Assembly: GCF_003952725.1 (NCBI RefSeq) | Contig: NZ_CP032509.1 | Location: 1,760,001 to 1,824,000 of the forward strand | Direction of reading: 5' to 3' | Source: Georhizobium profundi | GTDB taxonomy: Bacteria > Pseudomonadota > Alphaproteobacteria > Rhizobiales > Rhizobiaceae | DNA length: 64,000 nt | Shown here: in pieces, positions 41,019 to 49,194 of the stretch | Layout: every line of letters starts with the position of its first letter | Position numbering within the stretch: position 1 is the stretch's first letter | The notes under the pieces: model-generated | Databases searched by the model: none | What the model was told of the DNA's origin: nothing | Seen by the model: the letters and a program-made list of their open reading frames with translations, nothing else | Position numbers and translations under genes: made by a program

Positions 41019-42284
41019 TTACTGGGCCTGGGGCGCCTCGTAGGAGATGCGGTAGATCGCGCCTGCCAGGTCGTCCGAGACGAGAATGGACCCGTCCCTC
41101 AGCTGCGCCACATCCACCGGACGGCCGAGATATTCCCCGTTCTCGTCGAGCCAGCCTTCGGCGAACGGTACGGTCTCGCCGACATTGCCTTCGGCATCGA
41201 CGGGGGTGAACATCACGCGTGCCCCGACCGGCTCGGTACGGTTCCAGGACCCGTGCTGGGCCGAGAAGATGCCGTTCTTGTACTCATCCGGAAACTGGTT
41301 TCCGCTGTAGAACATCATCCCGAGGTCGGCTGCGTGCGCTTGCATCTCGACGACGGGCATCACGACGTCTGCAGGGATCTCGGCATCCTTGTATTCGTTG
41401 GTGCGGATCGATCCGCCGCCATACCAGGGGAAGCCGAAGTTCTGGCCGGCTTCGGTCTGGCGGTTGATCTCACCGGGCGGGATGTCGTCGCCCATGCCGT
41501 CGACTTGGTTATCTGTGAACCAAAGTTCGCCGCTCTCGGGGTGGAAATCCTGGCCGACGGAGTTGCGCACGCCGTGGGTGTAGACTTCGCGATCCGAGCC
41601 ATCCTGGTTGACGCGAATGATGCCGCCGATGCCTTGCTCGTTGTAGAGATCCATCTTTTCAGCCGGCGGCACGTTGTAGGGCTGGCCGAGCGACACGTAG
41701 AGCTTGCCGTCCGGCCCGATGTCGCAGACGCGCGCGGTGTGGTTGTAGCTGACTTCCTCTTCCGGCACGAGTTCACCATCGGCGATGACCGGGACGGCGA
41801 CGACGTCCGGACTCTCGTAGAAGAATTCAGCGGCCGGGTACTGCAGAACGCGGTTCTGCTCGGCGATGAACAGCACGCCCTCAGGAGAGAAGCAGGGCCC
41901 GTTCGGGATCGCCTTGGCGAGCGACGGCGCGAAATTCTTCACTTCGTCGGCAACACGGTTCTTGTCGCGATCGGTGACGGCCCAGACTTCGGTCTTGCGG
42001 GTGCCGACAAAGACGACGATGCCCTGCGGTCCGACGGCCATGTGACGGGCATCCGGCACGAGGGCATAGAGATCGATGGAGAACCCGTCGGGAAGTTCGA
42101 TGCGCTCGAGCGTCGAGCGGATCGCATCGGCACTTTCGCTGTTCTGATCGACGGTAATGAACTCGGTGGTGCCGGTGGTGCGGAAGCTGCCAAGCCGCTC
42201 CAGCGTGTCGTTGGATTGTGCGAAAGCGGGCACGCAATAGGCAGCGCTTGCCGCCAAGGCGGCACAGATCAATCTGGTCTTCAT
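41019..42284 (-). CDS. PQQ-dependent sugar (aldose/sorbosone) dehydrogenase-like, periplasmic
   Basis: The protein is 421 aa. The signal peptide is residues 1-23 (AAYCVPAFA). A soluble six-bladed beta-propeller follows, with GPDGKLYVSLGQPYNVPP, VYTHGVRNSVGQDFHPESG, GFPWYGGGS and FSAQHGSWNRTEPVG, as in GdhB/L-sorbosone dehydrogenase-like enzymes. It oxidises sugars or related alcohols in the periplasm and passes electrons, probably to the neighbouring cytochrome c. GGAGG just before the ATG at 42284 fixes the start. The substrate is unknown and no PQQ biosynthesis genes are in view. Confidence 0.88.
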   Translation of the reverse strand: MKTRLICAALAASAAYCVPAFAQSNDTLERLGSFRTTGTTEFITVDQNSESADAIRSTLERIELPDGFSIDLYALVPDARHMAVGPQGIVVFVGTRKTEVWAVTDRDKNRVADEVKNFAPSLAKAIPNGPCFSPEGVLFIAEQNRVLQYPAAEFFYESPDVVAVPVIADGELVPEEEVSYNHTARVCDIGPDGKLYVSLGQPYNVPPAEKMDLYNEQGIGGIIRVNQDGSDREVYTHGVRNSVGQDFHPESGELWFTDNQVDGMGDDIPPGEINRQTEAGQNFGFPWYGGGSIRTNEYKDAEIPADVVMPVVEMQAHAADLGMMFYSGNQFPDEYKNGIFSAQHGSWNRTEPVGARVMFTPVDAEGNVGETVPFAEGWLDENGEYLGRPVDVAQLRDGSILVSDDLAGAIYRISYEAPQAQ

Positions 42285-42661
42285 GTTTTCCTCCAAAGAC
42301 CGGTGCTCCACCACCGGGTGCAAGAATTAGCGGCCAGATTGCACAACCCGTCAAGGCGGTAATTCTGCCGCTTTGGTACAAGCGCGGATCAGCGCCGTCG
42401 CACGGAAATGGATGTGCGCCTTCTGATTCGGCGCTCTTCTTGGGGCAGGCGCGCTCATCCTGCGAAACACTGGCTTGGGATGTGCCGAATCGGGACCGCT
42501 CGCCCACGCAGGCCTGTTCAAGATAAACCTTTGGTAACCTGCTATATTTGATGGGTGTCAAACCATGGGGGCTGGTGATAAAATCTATGCTGTCGGGCTG
42601 GGCGGCTAAACTGTGACGAGTACTCTGAAGCGGAATGCTGCGTCATATTGGGAGTCCCGGC
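42285..42661. other. 377-bp divergent gap between dehydrogenase gene and mucR
   Basis: No gene is supported. It holds CCGGTG-N6-CACCGG (42300-42317) in the dehydrogenase leader and TTTGA-N6-TCAAA (42547-42562) on the mucR side. TAAAAT near 42579 could be a minus-10 element but has no good minus-35 partner. GGGAG lies 7 nt before the mucR ATG. MucR proteins often bind their own AT-rich upstream regions. Confidence 0.5.
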
Positions 42662-43096
42662 ATGTCCGAGATTGATAATGAAAATAAACTAAGACTGACA
42701 GGCGCGATCGTGAGCGCATATGTCGGCAAACACTCCATTCCATCGTCGGAATTGGCGGCTCTGCTGCAAAACGTCTATGCATCGCTCGATCAACTGGCCG
42801 CCGGCGAAGTGCCTGCCGAGCCGCTTGTGCCGGCTGTCCCCGTCGCCAAATCGGTGACTCCGGAATACATCATTTCGTTGGAAGACGGCCGCCGGTTCAA
42901 ATCGCTGAAGCGCCATCTGGCTGCACAATACGGTCTTTCACCCGAAGAATACCGCGCTCGTTGGGGGCTTCCGGCCGATTACCCAATGGTTGCACCGAAT
43001 TACGCCGCAAAGCGTTCCCAACTGGCGAAGTCCATGGGATTGGGGCGCGAAGCCCCACGATCGGCTCCTCCGCTGCGCGCGGTCGAAAGCCAGTAA
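42662..43096 (+). CDS. mucR: MucR/Ros-family transcriptional regulator lacking two zinc ligands
   Basis: The protein is 144 aa. It has the MucR layout: an N-terminal helical oligomerisation region (residues 1-60) and a C-terminal Ros-type finger, EDGRRFKSLKRHLAAQYGLS then PEEYRARWGLPADYPMVAPN. Compared with the canonical C-L-E-D...H-x3-H, the first ligand is Ser72 and the last is Gln89; Asp75 and His85 remain. Zinc-free Ros homologues that still fold are known from Mesorhizobium. Such H-NS-like proteins silence AT-rich promoters of exopolysaccharide, motility and symbiosis genes. The ATG at 42662 has GGGAG 7 nt upstream. Confidence 0.9.
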   Translation: MSEIDNENKLRLTGAIVSAYVGKHSIPSSELAALLQNVYASLDQLAAGEVPAEPLVPAVPVAKSVTPEYIISLEDGRRFKSLKRHLAAQYGLSPEEYRARWGLPADYPMVAPNYAAKRSQLAKSMGLGREAPRSAPPLRAVESQ

Positions 43097-43110
43097 ATCT
43101 TCTCAAGCAT

Positions 43111-43157
43111 GACGATGCGAAAGGCGGTCGCACACCTGCGGCCGCCTTCGCGTCATC
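43111..43157. terminator. bidirectional hairpin between mucR and the convergent lipoprotein gene
   Basis: GCGAA-A-GGCGGTCGCA (43117-43132) pairs with TGCGGCCGCCTTCGC (43137-43151), with one bulge and one G-U pair. The arms continue into GATG/CATC. It lies exactly between the convergent stops at 43096 and 43162. Confidence 0.65.
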
Positions 43158-43161
43158 TGTG

Positions 43162-43518
43162 TCAGCAGTTGGCGCGAATGCCTTCCTCGTCCTCGGCCGC
43201 ACGTGCCGTCTGGCAGGCTGCCGAGCGGGTCGCGTCATTCACCGTATCTTCGGCCGAATTCAGAAAATCACGTGCAGCTTCACCCGCACGATCGATGGCA
43301 GGGCCGACGGCCTCGGCCGCGTCCTCGGCTGCGGAGCGCGCGGCTTCGCCCGTCTCGCGCGCAGCATTGCCGATAGCGTCCATGGCTTCGCCGGCTTCGC
43401 GCGACGTATCGTTGTCTTCGACGCCGGGAGCCGTGGCGTTCCCGGTCTGGCTGGGATCGTCACCGCAAGCAGCCAGGCCGACGAGCGCGGCAAGCAGAAT
43501 GGGAAGGGCACGGTTCAT
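43162..43518 (-). CDS. acidic alanine-rich lipoprotein, 118 aa, stress-promoter driven
   Basis: The signal peptide MNRALPILLAALVGLAAC ends in a lipobox with Cys18. The mature protein is a low-complexity helical chain of Ala, Glu, Asp and Arg (repeats such as AARETGEAARSAAEDAAEAV), like LEA-type or envelope stress proteins. Two cysteines remain near the C-terminus (SAACQTA and RANC). AAGGA lies about 9 nt before the ATG, and a perfect EcfG-type promoter lies at 43563-43587. It probably belongs to the general stress regulon. Function is unknown. Confidence 0.83.
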   Translation of the reverse strand: MNRALPILLAALVGLAACGDDPSQTGNATAPGVEDNDTSREAGEAMDAIGNAARETGEAARSAAEDAAEAVGPAIDRAGEAARDFLNSAEDTVNDATRSAACQTARAAEDEEGIRANC

Positions 43519-43562
43519 GATCGGTGGTCCTTAAGCAGTTGTTTTAGCATGAAGTGCTCAAG

Positions 43563-43587
43563 AACGCGCCTTCGCGCATCCGGTTCC
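43563..43587 (-). promoter_or_regulatory. EcfG (general stress sigma) promoter GGAAC-N16-CGTT
   Basis: On the minus strand GGAAC (43587-43583), 16 bases and CGTT (43566-43563) match the EcfG/RpoE2 consensus perfectly. The implied leader to the lipoprotein ATG at 43518 is about 38 nt. Confidence 0.8.
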
Positions 43588-43622
43588 AACGGCCGATGCG
43601 GAAGGCGTTTTTAGATTTGTGC

Positions 43623-46136
43623 TCAGACGGGTGTGACGAAGCCGTCGAGCACGCGCTTCTGACCGGCCTTGTCGAAATCGATCGTCAGCTTGTTGCCTTC
43701 GATCGCCGCGACATTGCCGTTGCCGAACTTCATGTGGAAGACGCGATCGCCGATGGAGAAGGCGCTGGGTGTGTCCGTCGTCGATTTCGCGACGAGTTCG
43801 CCTTCGATCGTGCGCACGCCGCGTGGCCCGCTTTCGCCATAACCGACGCGCTCGACCTGATGGCCGGAGCGGCTGCCCCAGTTGCGACTTGTGGCATCTG
43901 TTCGGTTCGCCTGGGCGCGTTTCCAGCCAGGTGTTTCGTAGGTGGAGGCGAAGATCTCCGGGTTGTCGAAGCGCGACGCACCATAGGGGTTCTGCCGTCC
44001 CGCCGAGAAGCCGGACGAGCCGCCACCAAACCGGTTGTAGCCGCCATAGGACATTTCCGCTTCGGCTACCTCGACATGGGCTTCAGGCAACTCGTCGAGA
44101 AAGCGCGATGGAATGGTCGATTGCCACAGCCCATGGATGCGTCGGTTGGACACGAACCAGAGATGGGCACGTTTCTTGGCACGCGTCAGACCCACATAGG
44201 CGAGCCGCCGCTCTTCCTCGAGGCCGGAGCGGCCACCTTCGTCGAGGGAGCGCTGATGCGGGAAGAGACCTTCTTCCCAACCCGGCAGGAATACCGTTTC
44301 GAATTCCAGGCCCTTGGCCGAGTGCAGCGTCATGATGCTGACAGCATCCATGTCTTCGTTCTGCTCGGCATCCATGACGAGCGCGACATGTTCGAGGAAG
44401 CCGCGCATGGACTCGTAAAAATCCATCGAGCGGATGAGTTCCTTGAGGTTTTCCAAACGACCCGGCGCTTCGGCGGATTTGTCGTTCTGCCACATCTCGG
44501 TGTAGCCAGACTCCTCCAAGATCCGTTCGGCCAGCTCGGTATGCGGCGTGTTTTCGAGTGCTGCCGACCAGCGGGTGAAACCCTCCACCACGTCGCGCAG
44601 GCTCTTGCGCGCCTTGGGCTTCAATTCTTCGGTCTCCACGAGATCGCGCGCGGCGGCGATCATCGGGATATCCCGGGCGCGGGCGTAATCGTGCAGCTGT
44701 CGGATCGTCGCGTCGCCAAGGCCGCGCTTCGGCACGTTCACGATCCGCTCGAAAGCGAGATCGTCGGCAGGCTGGCAGACGGCGCGGAAATAGGCCATCG
44801 CATCGCGGATTTCCTGCCGCTCATAGAAGCGCGGGCCACCGATGACGCGGTAGTTCAACCCCATCGTCACGAAGCGATCTTCGAATTCGCGCATCTGGAA
44901 CGAGGCGCGCACGAGGATCGCCATGTCGTTCAGATTGTGCCGGCGGCCATTGGCGTCGGGGCGCTGTAGCTGCTCGATCGTTTCGCCGACCGCACGGGCT
45001 TCTTCCTCGGAGTCCCACGCGGCGTGAACCTGAACCTTTTCGTGCTCCGGGTCGGACTGTTCGGTGAACAGCGTCTTGCCAAGACGCCCCTCATTGTGCG
45101 CGATCAAATGGCCAGCTGCACCAAGGATATGCTCTGTCGAACGGTAATTGCGCTCCAGGCGGATAATGGTCGCGCCCGGGAAATCCTTGTCGAAGCGCAG
45201 GATGTTGTCCACCTCAGCACCACGCCAGCCATAGATCGACTGGTCGTCGTCACCGACGCAGCAGACATTGACGCTGCCGCCGCGCTGGCCTGGTTCCTTT
45301 GATTGGGGGCGTTGGGCGAGCAGGCGCAGCCACATATATTGGGCCGTGTTGGTGTCCTGATACTCGTCGACCAGCAGGTATTTGAACTTGCGGTGGTAAT
45401 CCGCCAGCACATCCGGATTCGCCCTCAGCATGCGGATCGGATGGCAGAGCAGGTCACCGAAATCGCACGCATTCAGCGTCTTCAGGCGGTTCTGGTAGGC
45501 CTCATAGAGCTCGCGGCCCTTGCCGTTGGCGAAGGCACGTGCGTCGCCTTCGGGGATCTCGTGCGGCGCCATACCCTTGTTCTTCCAGCCGTCGATCATC
45601 TGCGCGAACTGGCGCGCGGGCCAACGCTTGTCGTCCAGACCTTCGGCTTGAATCAACTGCTTGATCAGGCGCACGACATCGTCGGTGTCGAGAATGGTGA
45701 AATCCGAGCGCAGCCCGACAAGCTCGGCATGGCGGCGCAGAAGTTTCACGCCGATAGAGTGGAAGGTGCCGAGCCAGGGCATGCCTTCGACGGCACCGCC
45801 GACGAGCATTCCAACCCGTTCCTTCATCTCGCGGGCGGCCTTGTTGGTGAAGGTCACCGCCAGAATCTGCGACGGGAAGGCGAGGCCGGTCGCAAGGATA
45901 TGGGCGATGCGCGTTGTCAGCACGCGCGTCTTTCCCGTGCCGGCACCCGCGAGCACCAGCAAGGGGCCTTCGGTCGTGACGACGGCCTGTCGCTGTTCGG
46001 GGTTGAGGCCAATCAGATAGTCGGGGGCCGGTGCCGATTGATTGCGCGCGGCCATGGCGCGCGCTGCCAACCCGGAGGGGCGCTTCACCGGCTCACTGTC
46101 GCCGAAGAACGGAATATCGTCGCTGCTGTCGATCAT
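43623..46136 (-). CDS. uvrD: UvrD/PcrA-type superfamily 1 DNA helicase
   Basis: The protein is 837 aa. Walker A is AGAGTGKTRVL with K69, preceded by the Q motif LNPEQRQAV. Motif II is LVDEYQDTNTAQY, followed by DDQSIYGWRGA, RLERNYRST, TLHSAKGLEFE and AYVGLTRAKK. It unwinds DNA 3' to 5' in nucleotide-excision and mismatch repair. The C-terminal tail carries a Tudor-like segment (DRVFHMKFGNGNVAAIEG) that in PcrA binds RNA polymerase. The frame extends upstream, but the ATG at 46136 fits the family length. Confidence 0.95.
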   Translation of the reverse strand: MIDSSDDIPFFGDSEPVKRPSGLAARAMAARNQSAPAPDYLIGLNPEQRQAVVTTEGPLLVLAGAGTGKTRVLTTRIAHILATGLAFPSQILAVTFTNKAAREMKERVGMLVGGAVEGMPWLGTFHSIGVKLLRRHAELVGLRSDFTILDTDDVVRLIKQLIQAEGLDDKRWPARQFAQMIDGWKNKGMAPHEIPEGDARAFANGKGRELYEAYQNRLKTLNACDFGDLLCHPIRMLRANPDVLADYHRKFKYLLVDEYQDTNTAQYMWLRLLAQRPQSKEPGQRGGSVNVCCVGDDDQSIYGWRGAEVDNILRFDKDFPGATIIRLERNYRSTEHILGAAGHLIAHNEGRLGKTLFTEQSDPEHEKVQVHAAWDSEEEARAVGETIEQLQRPDANGRRHNLNDMAILVRASFQMREFEDRFVTMGLNYRVIGGPRFYERQEIRDAMAYFRAVCQPADDLAFERIVNVPKRGLGDATIRQLHDYARARDIPMIAAARDLVETEELKPKARKSLRDVVEGFTRWSAALENTPHTELAERILEESGYTEMWQNDKSAEAPGRLENLKELIRSMDFYESMRGFLEHVALVMDAEQNEDMDAVSIMTLHSAKGLEFETVFLPGWEEGLFPHQRSLDEGGRSGLEEERRLAYVGLTRAKKRAHLWFVSNRRIHGLWQSTIPSRFLDELPEAHVEVAEAEMSYGGYNRFGGGSSGFSAGRQNPYGASRFDNPEIFASTYETPGWKRAQANRTDATSRNWGSRSGHQVERVGYGESGPRGVRTIEGELVAKSTTDTPSAFSIGDRVFHMKFGNGNVAAIEGNKLTIDFDKAGQKRVLDGFVTPV

Positions 46137-46200
46137 GGCCACCAATGTAGTGATTCGGGCGTCGAAGGCCAGCAATCGACCTCGGTGACCACATTGCATA

Positions 46201-46230
46201 GAAAAACCGGCGGTCTTGCGACCGCCGGTT
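46201..46230 (-). terminator. Rho-independent terminator of the PRC-barrel gene
   Basis: AACCGGCGGTC (46205-46215) pairs perfectly over 11 bp with GACCGCCGGTT (46220-46230) around a 4-nt loop. On the minus strand it is followed by a T run (the A residues at 46202-46206). Confidence 0.9.
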
Positions 46231-46255
46231 CCATTCAGACTCTTCGTTGCAGGTG

Positions 46256-47131
46256 TTACTGCGCCGGAGCCGGTGCAGGGGCCGTGGCAGGATCCATGGC
46301 GCCGCCCGTATCGGTCGCCGGTGCCATCTCGGCGTCCTGCTCGGATGCCTGATCATCGAGATCCATGAATTCCGGAGCGTTTTCCAGATCTTCGCGGGTA
46401 GCTTCGATTACCAGTCGGACATCGGTGGAGTCCGGCTGCTGCTCAATAGTGATCATGTCGAAGTTTACGCCGACGTCCTTCTGGCCAATGCCGAGGAAGC
46501 CACCAACGCCGACAACTGCCGTGCGCGCACCACCGTCATCGGAGAAGATCAGATCGGTGATCGAACCGATCGACTCGTCTTCCATGTTGTAGAGCGACTG
46601 GCCGATATAGGTATTGGCCGAGACTTCGTTCTGCTCCTGCATGGTGATGAACATTTCGCCGGACGGTGCGTCCATCGAAGCGCTGTCGTCCGTCATGGGA
46701 GCGGCTGCGCCAGCGTCGGGCGTCGTCGTGTCGTCCGTGTCGCTAAGCATTTCGTCAGCTTCTTGGCTGGCGTCTGCGTCGTCGACCGTGCCGTCATTTG
46801 CATCGTTGGTGTCGCCGGTCGTGGTCACGGGAGATACTTCATCGCCGTCCTCGATATCGGCATCCGGCTCCATCTCGTTATCGACCGTGTCGGCGGCGTC
46901 TTCCGCAGCGTCGCTGGCCGCGTCACCTGCATCATCGGCGGCTTCGCCCATGCTGTCGGTAGCGTCGTCCATCGTTTCTGCCGGCTGATCCGTCGTCGCG
47001 TCAGCGCCCGGAGCAGGCTGTGTCTGAGCGGCTGCCGGGCCGACAATGCTGTCGGTAATTGCGGGATTGGTGAAGGCTGCGCCGGCGAACATTGCCCCCA
47101 GGGCGACCGATGTAAGAAGCGTGCGTTTCAT
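46256..47131 (-). CDS. exported acidic protein with PRC-barrel domain
   Basis: The protein is 291 aa. The signal peptide is about residues 1-36 (MKRTLLTSVALGAMFAGAAF). A long Asp/Ala/Thr-rich low-complexity segment covers about 40-160. One PRC-barrel domain lies at about 170-245 (IGQSLYNMEDESIGSITDLI and GFLGIGQKDVGVNF). The tail is Ala/Pro-rich. GGAG lies about 9 nt before the ATG. PRC-barrel proteins of this exported rhizobial type are common but functionally undefined. The acidic stretch may bind cations or water. Confidence 0.85.
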   Translation of the reverse strand: MKRTLLTSVALGAMFAGAAFTNPAITDSIVGPAAAQTQPAPGADATTDQPAETMDDATDSMGEAADDAGDAASDAAEDAADTVDNEMEPDADIEDGDEVSPVTTTGDTNDANDGTVDDADASQEADEMLSDTDDTTTPDAGAAAPMTDDSASMDAPSGEMFITMQEQNEVSANTYIGQSLYNMEDESIGSITDLIFSDDGGARTAVVGVGGFLGIGQKDVGVNFDMITIEQQPDSTDVRLVIEATREDLENAPEFMDLDDQASEQDAEMAPATDTGGAMDPATAPAPAPAQ

Positions 47132-47209
47132 GGTCTTCTCCTCTTTATGATCGGCCGGCATCCGTCTGATGCGATTTCACGATTTTGTTATCGGCAGATC
47201 GATGCTGGA

Positions 47210-47234
47210 GGAACGGTGCACATCCGGGTTGGTT
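47210..47234 (+). promoter_or_regulatory. near-consensus EcfG promoter GGAAC-N16-GGTT
   Basis: GGAAC (47210-47214) and GGTT (47231-47234) are 16 bp apart, with one mismatch at the minus-10. The leader to the hypothetical gene at 47371 would be about 130 nt, longer than at the other stress promoters here, so confidence is lower. A GTTC-N7-GTTC motif (47232-47246), the alphaproteobacterial LexA consensus, overlaps it. Confidence 0.35.
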
Positions 47235-47370
47235 CGGCGGCGGTTCGATCAATTGACGGTAACGAAATGAAACAATTTATTACGGAACTTTACTCGCTCG
47301 GATGAATTAGGTAGCGTTTTACGTCCGCTCGACCAAGGCGACATCACACATGTCCCAAAGGAGGCCGAAC

Positions 47371-47784
47371 ATGGCACGACGCGGATCATCCATGGGTTTG
47401 TTCGGGCTTTTCGGCCGATCGGAGGATCTGCGCCAACTGGATGCTGCCTTCCGAGGAGCTGGCCTGCATCCGGCGCTCGTCCCGGAAGGTGCCAAACTCG
47501 CCATCTCCAATCTCTTGAAGGATGACAACGGCGGACGATACGCAGACGCTGCCACCTATCCCCATGTCGCAGATCTGGTTGCCTACTGCCTGCTCGGGCA
47601 CGAGACGTTCGAGGGGGAGGTTGGTCCGGATCGCGCCAGAGAAGTCGAAGATCGCATCGATGCCGCGCTGGAAGCTGGGGAGGGCGTGGATGCGGATCTG
47701 ATCCTGCTCACGCTGCACTCCAAACTGATTCAGCCGAGCGTCGTCGATCGTTTCGGGTTGAGCGCGGAAGATAACGGGGAATAA
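47371..47784 (+). CDS. conserved hypothetical protein, 137 aa
   Basis: The perfect ribosome site AAAGGAGG lies 6 nt before this ATG, and it is preferred over in-frame upstream ATG codons at 47350 and 47368... the latter not needed. The sequence starts MARRGSSMGLFGLFGRSEDL, with LDAAFRGAGLHPALVPEGAK and the helical HVADLVAYCLLGHETFEGEV. There is no signal peptide or known domain. It is soluble and moderately acidic. It lies divergent from the PRC-barrel gene and upstream of the subtilase (75-bp gap). Function is unknown. Confidence 0.83.
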   Translation: MARRGSSMGLFGLFGRSEDLRQLDAAFRGAGLHPALVPEGAKLAISNLLKDDNGGRYADAATYPHVADLVAYCLLGHETFEGEVGPDRAREVEDRIDAALEAGEGVDADLILLTLHSKLIQPSVVDRFGLSAEDNGE

Positions 47785-47859
47785 AGGCCCCCCGTCACGC
47801 GTTCTCATGCGAGCTTTATCGCTCTGAGAGCGTCGCGCCTCACGGCAACAGGAGACAGC

Positions 47860-49113
47860 ATGACATCATCGCCTTCCTCTCGATCGCAGCGCCTAACGCG
47901 CCGGATGGTGTTGCGGCGCATGGGTCTTGCTGCCTCGGCGGTGTATGCGGCTCCCCTTCTGACGGGTGTGACGCGGGCCCGCGCTTCGGATGGCTCAGCT
48001 GGTTCGGCGGGATCTGGCAGTGGTTCGGGCGTCGTATCTCGGCCCACACCGCCGCGACCGGAAATCGTCGTCGCCACGCCGGATGCAGGCGGTCTCGACC
48101 TCATCGCAGCACAGGGCTACGCCCTTATCGAGCGTGCCGCGATCGGTATCGTGACGCTCGAGCTGGGGCGTTTCACGTTGCCGCCGAACCGAACCGTTGC
48201 GCAAGCCGAGGCCGAGATCAGCGGTCTCGTTCCGGGCGCAATCTTCGATCTCAACCATCTCTATGTACCGGGCGAACTCGCCTGTGCCGATGGTGATTGC
48301 CAGGCATTTCAGCTGATCGGATGGACGGACGACGCGCGGGCCTGCCCGGCAGGGGTGACGATCGGGATGATCGACACGACGGTCAATGCCGAGCACGCGG
48401 CACTTGCCGGTGTCGAGCTGAAGAAGGTGCCGGTCCTTGCCGCCGACCGCGCGACGGGCAGCGCCGTCCATGGCACAGCGATCGCGATCCTGCTTGCCGG
48501 CGGAAGCGACACGCGTACGCCCGGTCTCCTGAGCGGCGTGAGGCTGGTGGCGGCAGAAGCGTTTCATCGGGCGACCGATGGTGAGGATCGCGCCGACACG
48601 TTCGATATCGCGCGCGCGATCGACCAACTTGTCCAACAGGACGTCTCCGTCATCAATATGAGCTTCGCCGGGCCGGCCAATGGTGTGCTCGAGCGCGTGA
48701 CGGCGGCTGCAACCGAGCGCGGCGTCATTCTCGTTGCGGCAGCCGGCAATGCCGGGCCCCGGTCGGAGCCTCTTTACCCGGCAGCCTATGAAGGTGTGGT
48801 GGCCGTCACCGCGGTGGATGGCGAGCGACGCATCTATCGTCGCGCCGTCAATGGCCCGCACATCGATTTCGCAGGCCCGGGTGTTCAACTGTGGACTGCC
48901 GCCTCCGTGAGTGGCGGGCGCTTCCGGTCGGGAACGTCCTATGCCGCTCCCTTTGTTTCGGCTGCGTTGGCCGTCGCCCGCGCGCGCGAGCCGGAAACGC
49001 CGAGCGCGCAGCTCGTTTCGGCACTTGCCGCGCAGGCTGCCGATCTCGGCGCTCCTGGGCGAGACGAAGTGTTCGGGTGGGGTCTCGTCCAGACGGAAGG
49101 CATCTGCCGCTAG
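47860..49113 (+). CDS. subtilisin-like serine protease (S8), Tat-type export signal
   Basis: The protein is 417 aa. The N-terminus carries a twin-arginine motif (TRRMVLRRMGLAASAVYAAP). A Gly/Ser-rich linker follows at 42-60 and then an S8 domain: Asp172 in IGMIDTTVN, His204 in AVHGTAIA, the oxyanion Asn297 in AAAGNAGP and Ser360 in SGTSYAAPF. All catalytic residues are present. Segment 68-150 resembles a propeptide-like region. It is probably an exported protease. AGGAG precedes the ATG. Confidence 0.9.
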   Translation: MTSSPSSRSQRLTRRMVLRRMGLAASAVYAAPLLTGVTRARASDGSAGSAGSGSGSGVVSRPTPPRPEIVVATPDAGGLDLIAAQGYALIERAAIGIVTLELGRFTLPPNRTVAQAEAEISGLVPGAIFDLNHLYVPGELACADGDCQAFQLIGWTDDARACPAGVTIGMIDTTVNAEHAALAGVELKKVPVLAADRATGSAVHGTAIAILLAGGSDTRTPGLLSGVRLVAAEAFHRATDGEDRADTFDIARAIDQLVQQDVSVINMSFAGPANGVLERVTAAATERGVILVAAAGNAGPRSEPLYPAAYEGVVAVTAVDGERRIYRRAVNGPHIDFAGPGVQLWTAASVSGGRFRSGTSYAAPFVSAALAVARAREPETPSAQLVSALAAQAADLGAPGRDEVFGWGLVQTEGICR

Positions 49114-49194
49114 GAACATCACCACTCGCCGGATCGGGATGTGGCCCTAATTGCAGCCTATGCTTGTCTCTAGGACACGCGCAGGAGGATGAGC

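Noticed and set aside
40959..42362. 467-codon plus-strand frame opposite the sugar dehydrogenase
   Set aside because: Antisense shadow; the minus-strand product has a signal peptide, propeller motifs and a perfect ribosome site.
43554..44969. 471-codon plus-strand frame opposite the UvrD-like helicase
   Set aside because: The helicase motifs on the minus strand are complete; the plus frame has no domain.
47995..49125. 376-codon minus-strand frame opposite the subtilase
   Set aside because: The subtilase catalytic triad on the plus strand is intact; the antisense frame is a shadow.
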